The position numbers were made by a program, and so were the translations under genes. A stretch of 16,735 bases of DNA, taken from contig CAMBOY010000033.1 of assembly GCA_945869245.1 (NCBI GenBank), forward strand, positions 1 through 16,735, given 5' to 3'. Of this stretch, positions 1 through 7,364 are shown in pieces. The stretch comes from Hydrogenophaga intermedia (lineage in GTDB: Bacteria; Pseudomonadota; Gammaproteobacteria; Burkholderiales; Burkholderiaceae_C). How positions within the stretch are numbered: the stretch's first letter is position 1; each line of letters opens with the position of its first letter. The notes beneath the pieces were generated by a model. It was given only the letters and a program-made list of their open reading frames with translations. It did not search any database and had not been told where the DNA came from.

Positions 1-1
1 C

Positions 2-448
2 GAGGTGCGCATCGCTTTTGACGGCGACGCGGTGCTGTTCTCGGACGAGGCCGAACAGGTCTACCAAGCCCAAGGCCTGCGCGCTTTCCAAGAACACGAG
101 GTGAGCAAAGCCGCCCAGCCCCTGGGCGGCGGACCGTTCAAACCGGTGCTCGAAGCGCTGCACCGGCTGCAGAGCAACGACCAGACCCCCATGCGCATCC
201 GCACCGCGCTGGTGACCGCGCGCAGCGCACCGGCGCACGAACGCGCCATCCGCACCCTGATGGACTGGAACATCCAGGTCGACGAGGCCATGTTCCTCGG
301 CGGACTGGACAAGGGCGAGTTCCTCGCCGAATTTGAGCCCGATTTCTTCTTCGACGACCAGACCGGCCACATCGAATCGGCCGCGCTGCACGTACCGGCT
401 GGCCATGTGGCCTCGGGCGTGCGCAATCCGGAGCCGCCCACCCCATGA
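2..448 (+). CDS. 5'-nucleotidase, cytosolic cN-I-like family (3' part only)
   Basis: This is the C-terminal 148 codons of a nucleotidase that removes phosphate from nucleoside 5'-monophosphates in the cytoplasm. The frame is open to the left edge, and the GTG at base 5 is an internal valine, so the true start lies outside the window. Recognisable family blocks are RIAFDGDAVLFSDEAE near the left edge, a segment GPFKPVLEALHRLQ, then RTALVTARSAPAHERAI, and FLGGLDKGEFL followed by FFFDDQTGHIESAA. The T/S-containing VTARSAP block and the acidic FFDDQ block fit HAD-type phosphohydrolase motifs. I recognise the set as the bacterial 5_nucleotidase family (Pfam PF06189), related to eukaryotic cN-I. 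Its TGA overlaps the ATG of the following ABC transporter (ATGA), so the two are probably translationally coupled, though no functional link is known to me. Family assignment is confident; substrate preference cannot be read from the sequence. Confidence 0.88.
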   Translation, partial: EVRIAFDGDAVLFSDEAEQVYQAQGLRAFQEHEVSKAAQPLGGGPFKPVLEALHRLQSNDQTPMRIRTALVTARSAPAHERAIRTLMDWNIQVDEAMFLGGLDKGEFLAEFEPDFFFDDQTGHIESAALHVPAGHVASGVRNPEPPTP

Positions 449-2220
449 GCACCGCCCCCACCTCCAAGCTCGGTCGCTTTCGCCATTTCGCTGGCTTGGC
501 CTGGGCCTTGAGCCGCCCCTATTTTTTTGGCGACGAAAAATGGCGCGCGCGCGGCCTGCTGGCCGCCATCGTGGCGCTCAACCTCGGCGCGGTCTACATG
601 CTGGTGCTCATCAACGAGTGGAACCGGGTGTTTTACGACGCGCTGCAAGACAAAAACGCCGAGGTGTTTTGGCGTGAACTGGGGCGCTTCACCTACTTGG
701 CCTTTGCGTTTGTGGTGATTGCGGTCTACCGCTTCTACCTGACCCAGCTGCTGGAGGTGCGCTGGCGCCGCTGGATGACGGCCCACACCCTGGACCGCTG
801 GCTGGCCCACAAGGCCTTCTACCAAATGGAGCTGCTGCGCCACGCGCGCGCCTCGGGCAGCACACCCGACAACCCCGACCAGCGCATCAGCGAAGACATC
901 CGCCTCTTCACCTCAGAGACGGTCAGCCTGAGCATGGGTCTGCTCAACGCGGTGGTGACGCTGGTGAGCTTTGTGGGCATTTTGTGGAGCCTGTCGGGCG
1001 CCATGAGCATTCCCTGGGGCGAGAGCAGCGTCACCATTCCGGGCTTTATGGTCTGGCTGGCGGTGGTCTACTGCCTGGTCGGCAGTGTGCTGACCCACTA
1101 TATTGGCCGCCCGCTGATCACCCTGAACTTTGAGCAACAAAAGCGCGAGGCCGACTTTCGCCACCACCTGGTGCGGCTGCGCGAGCACAGCGAAGCGGTG
1201 GCCATGGACCGCGGCGAAGCGGCCGAGCGCAGCCAGTTGGATGTGCGCTTTGGCGACGCGATTCGCAACTACCTGCGGCTGATCGCGGCACAAAAGCGCC
1301 TGACCTGGTTCACCGCCGGCTTTAGCCAAGCGGCGGTGGTGTTTCCGTTCATTGTGGCGGCACCGCGCTTTTTCAGTGGCGCCATCCAGCTCGGCGAGCT
1401 GATGCAGATCGCCTCGGCCTTTGGCCGGGTGCAGGATGCGCTGTCTTGGTTCGTCGACAGCTACGACCGCTTGGCGGCTTGGCGCGCCACCACCGACCGC
1501 CTGACCGGTTTTGAGGCCAGCATGGGCACGCTGCCCGGCGCCGGGCTGCAAACCGCCACCAGCGAACACCCAGACCGCTGGTCGGTCGGACCGCTGCAGT
1601 TGCAACTGCCCAGCGGCCAGGCGCTCATCAGCACCCCAGCGCTGGTCTGGCGCGCGGGCGACCGCATCGCCTTACAAGGGCCATCGGGCAGTGGCAAATC
1701 GACCCTGCTGCGGGCCTTGGCCGGCTTGTGGCCGTGGGCCCAAGGCCCCTTGGGTCGTCCAGCCATGGCCGAGGGCGAGGTGATGTTTTTGCCACAGCAC
1801 CCCTACCTGCCCCATGGCACCTTGCGCCAGGCGCTGCTCTACCCCGGCGACGGTGTGGCACCGGACGATGGCGCGTTGCGCGCCGCACTGCAACAGGCCC
1901 ACCTGCCGCACTTGGTGGAGCGGCTCGACGCGTCACAGCCCTGGGACCAGGTGTTGTCGGGCGGCGAACGCCAGCGCTTGGCCCTGGCGCGGGCATTTTT
2001 GCGCCAACCGCGCTGGTTGATCACCGACGAAGCCACCAGCGCGCTGGATTCGGCCACCGAATTGGCCTTGACCGATTCGCTGCTGGAGATGCTCAAAGCC
2101 CGCAATGGCGGCTGGATTTCGATTGCCCACCACACTGCCAAAAATGGCATTTTCACCCACGTTTGGCAGTTAGACAATCACGGCCTGCTGGAGCGGGCTG
2201 TCCCTGCCGCCACGCCGTGA
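445..2220 (+). CDS. ABC transporter, fused permease/ATP-binding protein (SbmA/BacA-YddA type)
   Basis: This 591-residue inner-membrane protein is one half of a probable homodimeric ABC transporter. The N-terminal part (about residues 1-330) is a membrane domain of the ABC_membrane_2/SbmA_BacA type, with hydrophobic helices near 36-56 and 82-100 and further ones to about 320. It carries the characteristic NPDQRISEDIRLF block at 143-155. The C-terminal ATPase has Walker A GPSGSGKS at 412-419, signature LSGGERQ from 504, and Walker B RWLITDE at 523-529 followed by ATSALD. The switch region reads SIAHH where many relatives have GHR. Relatives include E. coli YddA, Rv1819c and peroxisomal ABCD proteins, which move hydrophilic peptides, cobalamin or acyl-CoAs. 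The substrate here cannot be told. The start ATG overlaps the nucleotidase stop codon. The length is normal for the fused family, whereas SbmA itself lacks the ATPase. Confidence 0.92.
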   Translation: MSTAPTSKLGRFRHFAGLAWALSRPYFFGDEKWRARGLLAAIVALNLGAVYMLVLINEWNRVFYDALQDKNAEVFWRELGRFTYLAFAFVVIAVYRFYLTQLLEVRWRRWMTAHTLDRWLAHKAFYQMELLRHARASGSTPDNPDQRISEDIRLFTSETVSLSMGLLNAVVTLVSFVGILWSLSGAMSIPWGESSVTIPGFMVWLAVVYCLVGSVLTHYIGRPLITLNFEQQKREADFRHHLVRLREHSEAVAMDRGEAAERSQLDVRFGDAIRNYLRLIAAQKRLTWFTAGFSQAAVVFPFIVAAPRFFSGAIQLGELMQIASAFGRVQDALSWFVDSYDRLAAWRATTDRLTGFEASMGTLPGAGLQTATSEHPDRWSVGPLQLQLPSGQALISTPALVWRAGDRIALQGPSGSGKSTLLRALAGLWPWAQGPLGRPAMAEGEVMFLPQHPYLPHGTLRQALLYPGDGVAPDDGALRAALQQAHLPHLVERLDASQPWDQVLSGGERQRLALARAFLRQPRWLITDEATSALDSATELALTDSLLEMLKARNGGWISIAHHTAKNGIFTHVWQLDNHGLLERAVPAATP

Positions 2221-2222
2221 CG

Positions 2223-2256
2223 CCACCCCGGATCGGGCGCAGATGGTGGTTTTTTT
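2223..2256 (+). terminator. probable intrinsic terminator after the ABC transporter gene
   Basis: Beginning three bases after the stop codon, CCACC (2223-2227) can pair with GGTGG (2245-2249), with an inner CCCG-GAT-CGGG hairpin at 2227-2237. The outer stem runs directly into seven T residues (2250-2256). The base between the inner and outer stems is shared, and part of the loop is unpaired, so the structure is less regular than the terminator at 4696. Placement and T-run support termination of the nucleotidase/ABC transcript. Confidence 0.6.
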
Positions 2257-2317
2257 ACAGCGCCAATCGGTAGACAATGGGCAAATGGCGATTATCATGG
2301 GTCAATCGGGTATTGCA

Positions 2318-2369
2318 ATGCGCTGTTGCGCATAAATCAATACAAATGTATTCATCGCGCCTTTGGCGC
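2318..2369 (+). promoter_or_regulatory. leader of the hybrid kinase gene with three short perfect dyads
   Basis: This AT-rich stretch contrasts with the GC-rich surroundings and holds three consecutive perfect inverted repeats. They are ATGCGC-TGTT-GCGCAT (2318-2333), AATACA-AA-TGTATT (2339-2352) and GCGCC-TTT-GGCGC (2357-2369). The middle one resembles a protein-binding operator half-site pair. The outer two could form RNA hairpins, the last ending seven bases before the chosen ATG at 2377. I could not place a convincing -35/-10 pair. The role as operator or translation control is inferred from symmetry and position alone. Confidence 0.35.
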
Positions 2370-2376
2370 ATTTCCA

Positions 2377-4683
2377 ATGCCAACATCCTTAGATATTTCC
2401 CAATGGACGCCCCGCCAATGGGTGGTGATGGCCATGATTCTGCTGGTGCTGACCCTGTCGCCCATGGCATGGACCCAATGGCGCCAGCTGAGCCTGCTGG
2501 CGGACAACCGCAACCAGCTGGCCGAACAGACCATGTGGGAATCGTTCGACGTCGAGCGCGACATCCACGAGCTGTCCCAACAATTGCGGCGCTTGCAAAC
2601 CGCACCCGGCTCGGACGATGGGGTGCAACTGCGCAAGCAGTTCGAATTGCTGGCTTCGCGGGTCCAATCGCTGGAAAACCAGCCCGGCGCCCACTGGCTG
2701 GAATCGTCACAGGCCTATGCCAAGGCCCGCGAGGCGATCGACCGGTTTATTGACGAAGAGCGCCCGGGGTTTGAACGCAGCAACCAGTGGGTCGGTGACG
2801 TGCAGGAGCTGCGCCGGCTGGCCGAACGCACCCGCCAGTTGTCGCCGCTGATGCTCGAAGTCTCGCGCGAAGCCAACCGCCAGGTGGCGCGTCTCGACGA
2901 CGACCGCACCCAACAGCTGCGCCAGCAAAGTGCGCTGGTGATCGGCATGGCGGTGCTGCACGGCTTGCTGATGATGGCCATGCTGGGCGTGCTGCTGCGC
3001 CACATTCGGCACCAGCAGCGCCAATACAAGGAACTGGAACACTTGAGCCAACAGTTGGAGAAAGCGCGCGACGAGGCCGAGGCCGCCAACCAGGGCAAGA
3101 GCGTGTTTTTGGCCAATATGAGCCACGAGGTGCGCACCCCGTTCCAAGGCTTGCTGGGCATGCTCACCCTGCTGGAGCAAACCAGCTTGGACAGCCAGCA
3201 GCGCGACTACCTGCAAACCTCACAAGACTCGGCGGTGCATTTGCTGGGCGTGCTCAACGACATCTTGGACGTCTCGACCATGGAGTCCGGCACGCTCAAG
3301 CTGTCGGTGGCGCCGATGAATTTGCGCGGCGTGGTGCACGAGGTCGAAGACCTCATGACGGTGACCGCCCAAGACAAGGGTCTGCAACTGAGCATCTACA
3401 CCGCCGCCGACCTGCCCGAGTGGGTCATGGCCGACCCGACCCGGGTGCGCCAGATTTTGTTTAACCTGCTGAGCAACGCCATCAAGTTCACCCACCAGGG
3501 CAGTGTCATTGCCGAGGTGACCCGCAACACGGCCCACAAAGACGAAATTGTCATGACGGTGCGCGACACCGGCGTGGGCATGGACGCCGAGACGGTCAAA
3601 CACCTGTTCACCCGCTTCTACCAAGCCGACAGCTCGCTGCGCCGGCGCATTGGGGGTGCGGGCTTGGGGCTAGAGATTTCGCGCAATCTGGCCCGCCTCA
3701 TGGGCGGCGACATCGAGGTCAGCAGCGAGCCCGACGTTGGCTCGGTGTTTGTGGCCCGCCTGTGCCTACCGGAAACCTCGGCACCGGTGGACAGCCGCAC
3801 CCAAGCGCTCGACGGCCAGAACCGGCCCATCAAAACCCGGGCCTTGCGCCTGCTGGTGGCCGAAGACCATCCGATCAACCTGAAGTACATGAGCATCCTG
3901 CTCGACAAAATGGGGCACGACGCCACCTTCTGCGAAAACGGGCAAGAGGTGCTGGAGCTGCTGAAACAACGCAGCTTCGACGCCGTGCTGCTGGACTACC
4001 ACATGCCGGTGCTTGACGGCCTGGCCACCACCGAAGCGATCCGCGCGCTGGGCACGTCCACCGCGCACGTGCCCGTGATTTTGGTCACCGCCGATGTGGT
4101 CAACGACACCCGCAAGCGCGCACTCGATGTGGGGGTCAATGAATTCACCAGCAAGCCGCTGCAAGAGCAAGATCTGGAACGCGCCTTGCAGCGCTGCGGC
4201 GTGCTGGAGCCGCCCCCGTCCGAACACAGTGAGCTGAGCACCGGCCCGGTGTCCAGCCCTTTCCCCGTCTCTTCCTATGAAATGCCCCAGCGACTGCCGG
4301 AGAACACGATGACCGATATGAGTGCCAATATGGAATCCCTGATCGACCTTGCCTCGTATGAAGAAATTTTGTCGCTGATGCCGCAGGAGGCGCTCGACGA
4401 CCTGCTCAAGACCCTGTTCGACGCACCCAACGGCACGGTGCCCGAGCTGCTCAGCGCGTTTGCCACCGGGCAGCGCAAGCTGATTGGCGACACCGCCCAC
4501 AAGCTCAAGGGCACTTGTATGCTGCTGGGCTTTAAGGCCATGGCCACCACCTCGGCGCGCATTGAGCATGTGGCGCTGCGCACCGAGGAAACGCTCGACG
4601 CGGCCATGGCGGACACGATCCGCAAAGACACCGAGCTCACCCAGTTGGCGCTGGCGCAGTACAAGGCCCAAAAAGCCAGTTGA
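2377..4683 (+). CDS. hybrid sensor histidine kinase with receiver and Hpt domains
   Basis: This 768-residue membrane protein is a multi-step phosphorelay kinase. Numbered from ATG 2377, transmembrane helices lie at about 15-32 and 186-207. They flank a roughly 150-residue helical sensor region rich in Q, R, E and L, with no recognised ligand domain and no clear HAMP. The HisKA block has NMSHEVRTP with phospho-acceptor His250. The ATPase has an N-box (LLSNAIKF, Asn367), G1 DTGVGMD (397-403) and G2 GGAGLGL (426-432). A receiver follows with acidic EDH near 496, phospho-acceptor Asp540 in LLDYHMPVLDG, Thr571 and Lys593. After a Pro/Ser-rich linker, an Hpt domain carries TAHKLKG with His708. No DNA-binding response regulator is adjacent, so the Hpt partner is encoded elsewhere. 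The start is uncertain: an in-frame TTG at 2326 would add 17 residues but runs through the dyad region, and neither start has a clear ribosome binding site. Confidence 0.93.
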   Translation: MPTSLDISQWTPRQWVVMAMILLVLTLSPMAWTQWRQLSLLADNRNQLAEQTMWESFDVERDIHELSQQLRRLQTAPGSDDGVQLRKQFELLASRVQSLENQPGAHWLESSQAYAKAREAIDRFIDEERPGFERSNQWVGDVQELRRLAERTRQLSPLMLEVSREANRQVARLDDDRTQQLRQQSALVIGMAVLHGLLMMAMLGVLLRHIRHQQRQYKELEHLSQQLEKARDEAEAANQGKSVFLANMSHEVRTPFQGLLGMLTLLEQTSLDSQQRDYLQTSQDSAVHLLGVLNDILDVSTMESGTLKLSVAPMNLRGVVHEVEDLMTVTAQDKGLQLSIYTAADLPEWVMADPTRVRQILFNLLSNAIKFTHQGSVIAEVTRNTAHKDEIVMTVRDTGVGMDAETVKHLFTRFYQADSSLRRRIGGAGLGLEISRNLARLMGGDIEVSSEPDVGSVFVARLCLPETSAPVDSRTQALDGQNRPIKTRALRLLVAEDHPINLKYMSILLDKMGHDATFCENGQEVLELLKQRSFDAVLLDYHMPVLDGLATTEAIRALGTSTAHVPVILVTADVVNDTRKRALDVGVNEFTSKPLQEQDLERALQRCGVLEPPPSEHSELSTGPVSSPFPVSSYEMPQRLPENTMTDMSANMESLIDLASYEEILSLMPQEALDDLLKTLFDAPNGTVPELLSAFATGQRKLIGDTAHKLKGTCMLLGFKAMATTSARIEHVALRTEETLDAAMADTIRKDTELTQLALAQYKAQKAS

Positions 4684-4695
4684 GCGCAGCCACGC

Positions 4696-4730
4696 AGTAA
4701 AAATGGCGCCTCTGGGGCGCCTTTTTTACT
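4696..4730. terminator. bidirectional intrinsic terminator between convergent genes
   Basis: A near-perfect palindrome lies between the kinase stop (4683) and the VOC gene stop (4752). GGCGCC (4705-4710) and GGCGCC (4716-4721) form a stem around TCTGG. The stem is extended by AGTAAAAA on the left pairing with TTTTTACT on the right, with one T-T mismatch. It ends in six T residues on the plus strand and a matching A-run on the left, so it can terminate both convergent transcripts. Confidence 0.93.
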
Positions 4731-4751
4731 GGAGCAGCACGGCGGCGGGAT

Positions 4752-5291
4752 TTAGGGCGCTGCCAAGGTCTTGTCGTGCATCCAGGCTGCGTACTTGGGC
4801 GCGCGCCGGGTCTGCGCCCATTCGTTGAGCATGTCCCACTTCACTTCGTCGAGCTTGGCCATCATCGCGGGCGTGCTGGTGTTGGCGGCAAGTTCCAGCC
4901 GGTGGCCATTGGGGTCGAAAAAATAAATCGACTGGAACAAGGTGTGGTCGGTCGGCCCGATCACGTCGATGTCCGCCGCCTGCAGCCGCGCCTTGGTGGC
5001 CAGCAGTTCGTCCATGGAGTCGACCTCCAGCGCAATGTGCTGCACCCAGGCTGGGGTGTTGTCGTCGCGGCCCATGGCGGGCGAGTTGGGCAGCTCAAAA
5101 AACGCCAGCACATTGCCACCACCGGCATCCAAAAAAATGTGCATATACGGGTCGGGCGCTTTGGTGGACGGCACCTGGTCTTCGGCGATGGCCAGCACAA
5201 AGCCCATGTCCAGATGCTTTTGGTACCACTCCACCGTTTGTTTGGCGTCTTTGCAACGGTAGGCGACATGGTGGATTTTGCGGATTGGCAT
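4752..5291 (-). CDS. VOC family protein (glyoxalase/extradiol dioxygenase fold)
   Basis: This 179-residue soluble protein belongs to the vicinal oxygen chelate metalloenzyme superfamily. Two beta-alpha-beta-beta-beta modules are visible. The first begins with IHHVAYRCKD and ends at NVLAFFEL; the second begins WVQHIALEV and ends with NGHRLELAA. The expected metal ligands are present as His8, Glu66, His85 and Glu133, so an active divalent-metal site is likely. The start is set by a strong AAGGAG at 5298-5303, six bases before ATG 5291; upstream extensions of the frame overlap the preceding gene. It is the last gene of an operon, 29 bases after the DUF2783 gene and downstream of a flavoprotein hydroxylase. 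That context suggests ring cleavage, isomerisation or detoxification of an aromatic intermediate. VOC members are functionally diverse, so no reaction can be assigned. Confidence 0.87.
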   Translation of the reverse strand: MPIRKIHHVAYRCKDAKQTVEWYQKHLDMGFVLAIAEDQVPSTKAPDPYMHIFLDAGGGNVLAFFELPNSPAMGRDDNTPAWVQHIALEVDSMDELLATKARLQAADIDVIGPTDHTLFQSIYFFDPNGHRLELAANTSTPAMMAKLDEVKWDMLNEWAQTRRAPKYAAWMHDKTLAAP

Positions 5292-5320
5292 GGAGCTCTC
5301 CTTCGGGGCAATAGAGGTGT

Positions 5321-5545
5321 TCAGAGTTCTTGGCGGGCCAGGGCGAGCGCTTCGCGCACCACCGACAAGTCGCCGATGTGGTTGGCCAGCAGCAGCACCA
5401 ACTTGGCGTTGAGCAGATGGCTCTGCTCGTCGCTGAGGTCGCGGTGGGTGTCGATCAGCGCTTGGTAGAAATCGTCGCCCGGGCTGAAGTCGCGGAAATA
5501 GCGCTGGCCGGGTTCGGCGAAGTTCGGTTGCAGATTCAAGGGCAT
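5321..5545 (-). CDS. DUF2783 small protein
   Basis: This is a 74-residue protein with no signal peptide or membrane segment. It is rich in charged and helical residues: an N-terminal segment FAEPGQRYFRDFSPGDDFYQ, then ALIDTHRDLSDEQSHLLNAK, then a helical LVLLLANHIGDLSVVREAL tail. I recognise it as the DUF2783 family, typically about 60-75 residues and, from memory, often encoded beside FAD-dependent aromatic hydroxylases. The start is chosen at ATG 5545 because AAAGGA precedes it at a suitable distance. The open frame extends upstream to 5776 only by overlapping the flavoprotein gene. It begins 11 bases after the hydroxylase stop and ends 29 bases before the VOC gene, so co-expression is very likely. 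No biochemical function is known to me; a partner or chaperone role for the hydroxylase is only a guess from gene order. Confidence 0.8.
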   Translation of the reverse strand: MPLNLQPNFAEPGQRYFRDFSPGDDFYQALIDTHRDLSDEQSHLLNAKLVLLLANHIGDLSVVREALALARQEL

Positions 5546-5556
5546 GGCGGTGTCCT

Positions 5557-7254
5557 TTAGGCCAGGGCCTGGGCGACCTGACTGACCTGGGTGATGCGCT
5601 GCAGTGCGGCCTGTAGCGCAGCGGCATCGAAGCGGCGCCAGCGCGCGGCCACATGCTGGTCGGGGCGGATCAGGTAACAGCTGCCTGGGCGCAGATCGAG
5701 CCGGCGGTGCGCCACGCCTTGGGCGTCGTGCAGCACCGGCCACGGCGCTGGCACCGCATCGCCAGTCTCGCGGCACAGCAGCTGCACCTGCACCGGCACC
5801 GGCTGTGTGGCCAGACTGGCGGTCGCCTGCTGCAAGCCGGGCAACTCGTGGTGGGCGGCTGGGGGCGATGTGGCACAGGCCAGCAGCACAAAGCCGCTGC
5901 CCAATTGCGGCAGCAGCCAGGCGTCCTGGCCCTGGATGCGCAGCGGCGCGTCGTCGAGTGGCGCACCCGGCACCATGTCGCCGGCAAAGGGCTCGTCGTC
6001 GGGTGTGTTGAGCACCGAGTCGACCTGGATGGTCGGCACGCTGAGGCGGCCCGAATTGACCAGCTTGCGCGCAAAGGGGTGGTGGCGCGCCAGGTCGAGC
6101 GTGGCTTGGCGAAACAAGCGGCTGACCGCGCTTTTGGGGGTGATGTAGTCGGTCGACCGCGTGCTGTTGCGGATGTTTTCGTCGGCGGCGTAGCAGCGGT
6201 CGGCATCAAAGCTGTCGAGCAAGGCCTCGCTGGCTTGGCCGCGCATCACCAGCGCCAGCTTCCACATCAGGTCGTCCACGTCCTGAATGCCCGAATTGGC
6301 GCCGCGCGCGCCGAATGGCGAGACCTGGTGCGCCGCGTCGCCCACAAACAGCAGGCGGCCATGGCGAAAGCGCTGCATGCGCCGGCACTGAAAGGTGTAC
6401 ACGCTGGCCCACTCCAAGGTGAAAGGACGCTCGTCGCCCAGCATGGCCTTGACCCGGGGAATGATGTGTTCCGGCTTTTTTTCTTCTTCTGGGTCGGCGT
6501 CCCAGCCCAGCTGAAAGTCGATGCGCCAGACCTTGTCGCTTTGCTTGTGCAGCAGCACGCTCTGCTTGGGGTGAAACGGCGGGTCAAACCAAAACCAGCG
6601 CTCGGCCGGAAAGTCCACCTCCATCACCACATCGGCAATCAGAAAGCGGTCTTTGAACACCTGCCCTTCCATGTCCAGGCCCAGCTGATGGCGCACCGGG
6701 CTGCGCGCGCCGTCGGCCACCACCAACCAATCGGCCTCGATGGTGAAGCTGCCTTCGGGTGTGTCCACCGTCACGCACGCACCATCGGCCAGCGGTTGTA
6801 CACCCACCACCTTGTGCTTCCAGCGCAGGTCGGCGCCGAGTTCGACCGCACGCGCCACCAGCGCCTCTTCGAGGTGGTACTGCTGCAGATTGATCATGCC
6901 CGGGCGGTGGTGGCCGGCGTCGGGCACCAGGTTGAAACGGTACACCTCTTCTTCGCGCACAAAGGTGCGGCCCACGCTCCAGCTCACGCCCTTTTGGCAC
7001 AGGGCTTCGCCCACGCCGTAGCGGTCCAGAATTTCGAGCGTGCGTTTGGCGTAACACACCGCCCGCGAGCCGAAGGACACGCTGTCGTCTTCGTCGAACA
7101 GCAGCACGTCCAAGCCACGCAGGCGAGCGTCGATGGCGGCGCTCAGGCCCACTGGGCCGGCGCCGATCACGATCAATGGCCGTCGCTGCGGCGCATCCAC
7201 CATCAAATCGGCGGCGCTGCGGTAAGCAAACGTGGGATAGGTGTAGGTGCCCAT
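5557..7254 (-). CDS. FAD-dependent aromatic-ring monooxygenase (class A, MhpA/PheA-like)
   Basis: This 565-residue cytoplasmic flavoprotein probably hydroxylates a phenolic or aromatic acid using NAD(P)H and O2. The dinucleotide-binding GAGPVG is at 31-36 (preceded by LIVI) with an acidic residue ending strand 2 at Asp54. The DG motif (VVADGARSPVR) has Asp181-Gly182, and the second FAD motif GDAAHQVSPFGARGANSG begins at 305. These are the three hallmark motifs of the PheA/TfdB/MhpA group. A less conserved thioredoxin-like C-terminal region follows from about 420. The start ATG 7254 follows GAGGA at a normal distance. It is the first gene of a three-gene operon with DUF2783 and VOC proteins. 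The length matches family members such as MhpA (about 550-560). The substrate is unknown; resorcinol, hydroxybenzoate or hydroxyphenylpropionate analogues are all possible. Confidence 0.9.
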   Translation of the reverse strand: MGTYTYPTFAYRSAADLMVDAPQRRPLIVIGAGPVGLSAAIDARLRGLDVLLFDEDDSVSFGSRAVCYAKRTLEILDRYGVGEALCQKGVSWSVGRTFVREEEVYRFNLVPDAGHHRPGMINLQQYHLEEALVARAVELGADLRWKHKVVGVQPLADGACVTVDTPEGSFTIEADWLVVADGARSPVRHQLGLDMEGQVFKDRFLIADVVMEVDFPAERWFWFDPPFHPKQSVLLHKQSDKVWRIDFQLGWDADPEEEKKPEHIIPRVKAMLGDERPFTLEWASVYTFQCRRMQRFRHGRLLFVGDAAHQVSPFGARGANSGIQDVDDLMWKLALVMRGQASEALLDSFDADRCYAADENIRNSTRSTDYITPKSAVSRLFRQATLDLARHHPFARKLVNSGRLSVPTIQVDSVLNTPDDEPFAGDMVPGAPLDDAPLRIQGQDAWLLPQLGSGFVLLACATSPPAAHHELPGLQQATASLATQPVPVQVQLLCRETGDAVPAPWPVLHDAQGVAHRRLDLRPGSCYLIRPDQHVAARWRRFDAAALQAALQRITQVSQVAQALA

Positions 7255-7285
7255 GTCGTCCTCGGGTGTGGCCGGGACTGTAGCG

Positions 7286-7329
7286 CAAAATTCAACATGC
7301 GTAAATCAATTTCGCTTATCGTAATTTTG
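7286..7329 (-). promoter_or_regulatory. AT-rich probable control region of the flavoprotein operon
   Basis: The 110-base gap between the xylB stop and the flavoprotein start contains a clearly AT-rich patch. It is bounded by a perfect 7-base inverted repeat, CAAAATT (7286-7292) and AATTTTG (7323-7329). It also holds a direct repeat CGTAA at 7300 and 7320, 20 bases apart. This is a plausible operator or promoter for the minus-strand operon starting at 7254. No divergent regulator gene is present, and no -35/-10 pair stands out. The rest of the gap shows no intrinsic terminator for the upstream xylB transcript. Confidence 0.3.
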
Positions 7330-7364
7330 AAGCCACCGGAAGGCTGTGCCCCCTAGGACGGGAT

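Noticed and set aside
2277..2753. A 158-codon plus-strand frame overlapping the start of the kinase gene
   Set aside because: It overlaps the kinase in another frame, has no recognisable domain and its translation after the leader looks like a frame-shifted shadow.
4752..5776. The long minus-strand frames reaching upstream of the VOC and DUF2783 genes
   Set aside because: The extensions overlap the preceding genes on the same strand. Strong ribosome binding sites and family N-termini support the shorter starts at 5291 and 5545.
5653..7356. A 567-codon plus-strand frame opposite the flavoprotein gene
   Set aside because: It is the antisense shadow of a gene with all hallmark FAD motifs; the composition is typical of an antisense translation and no domain is seen.
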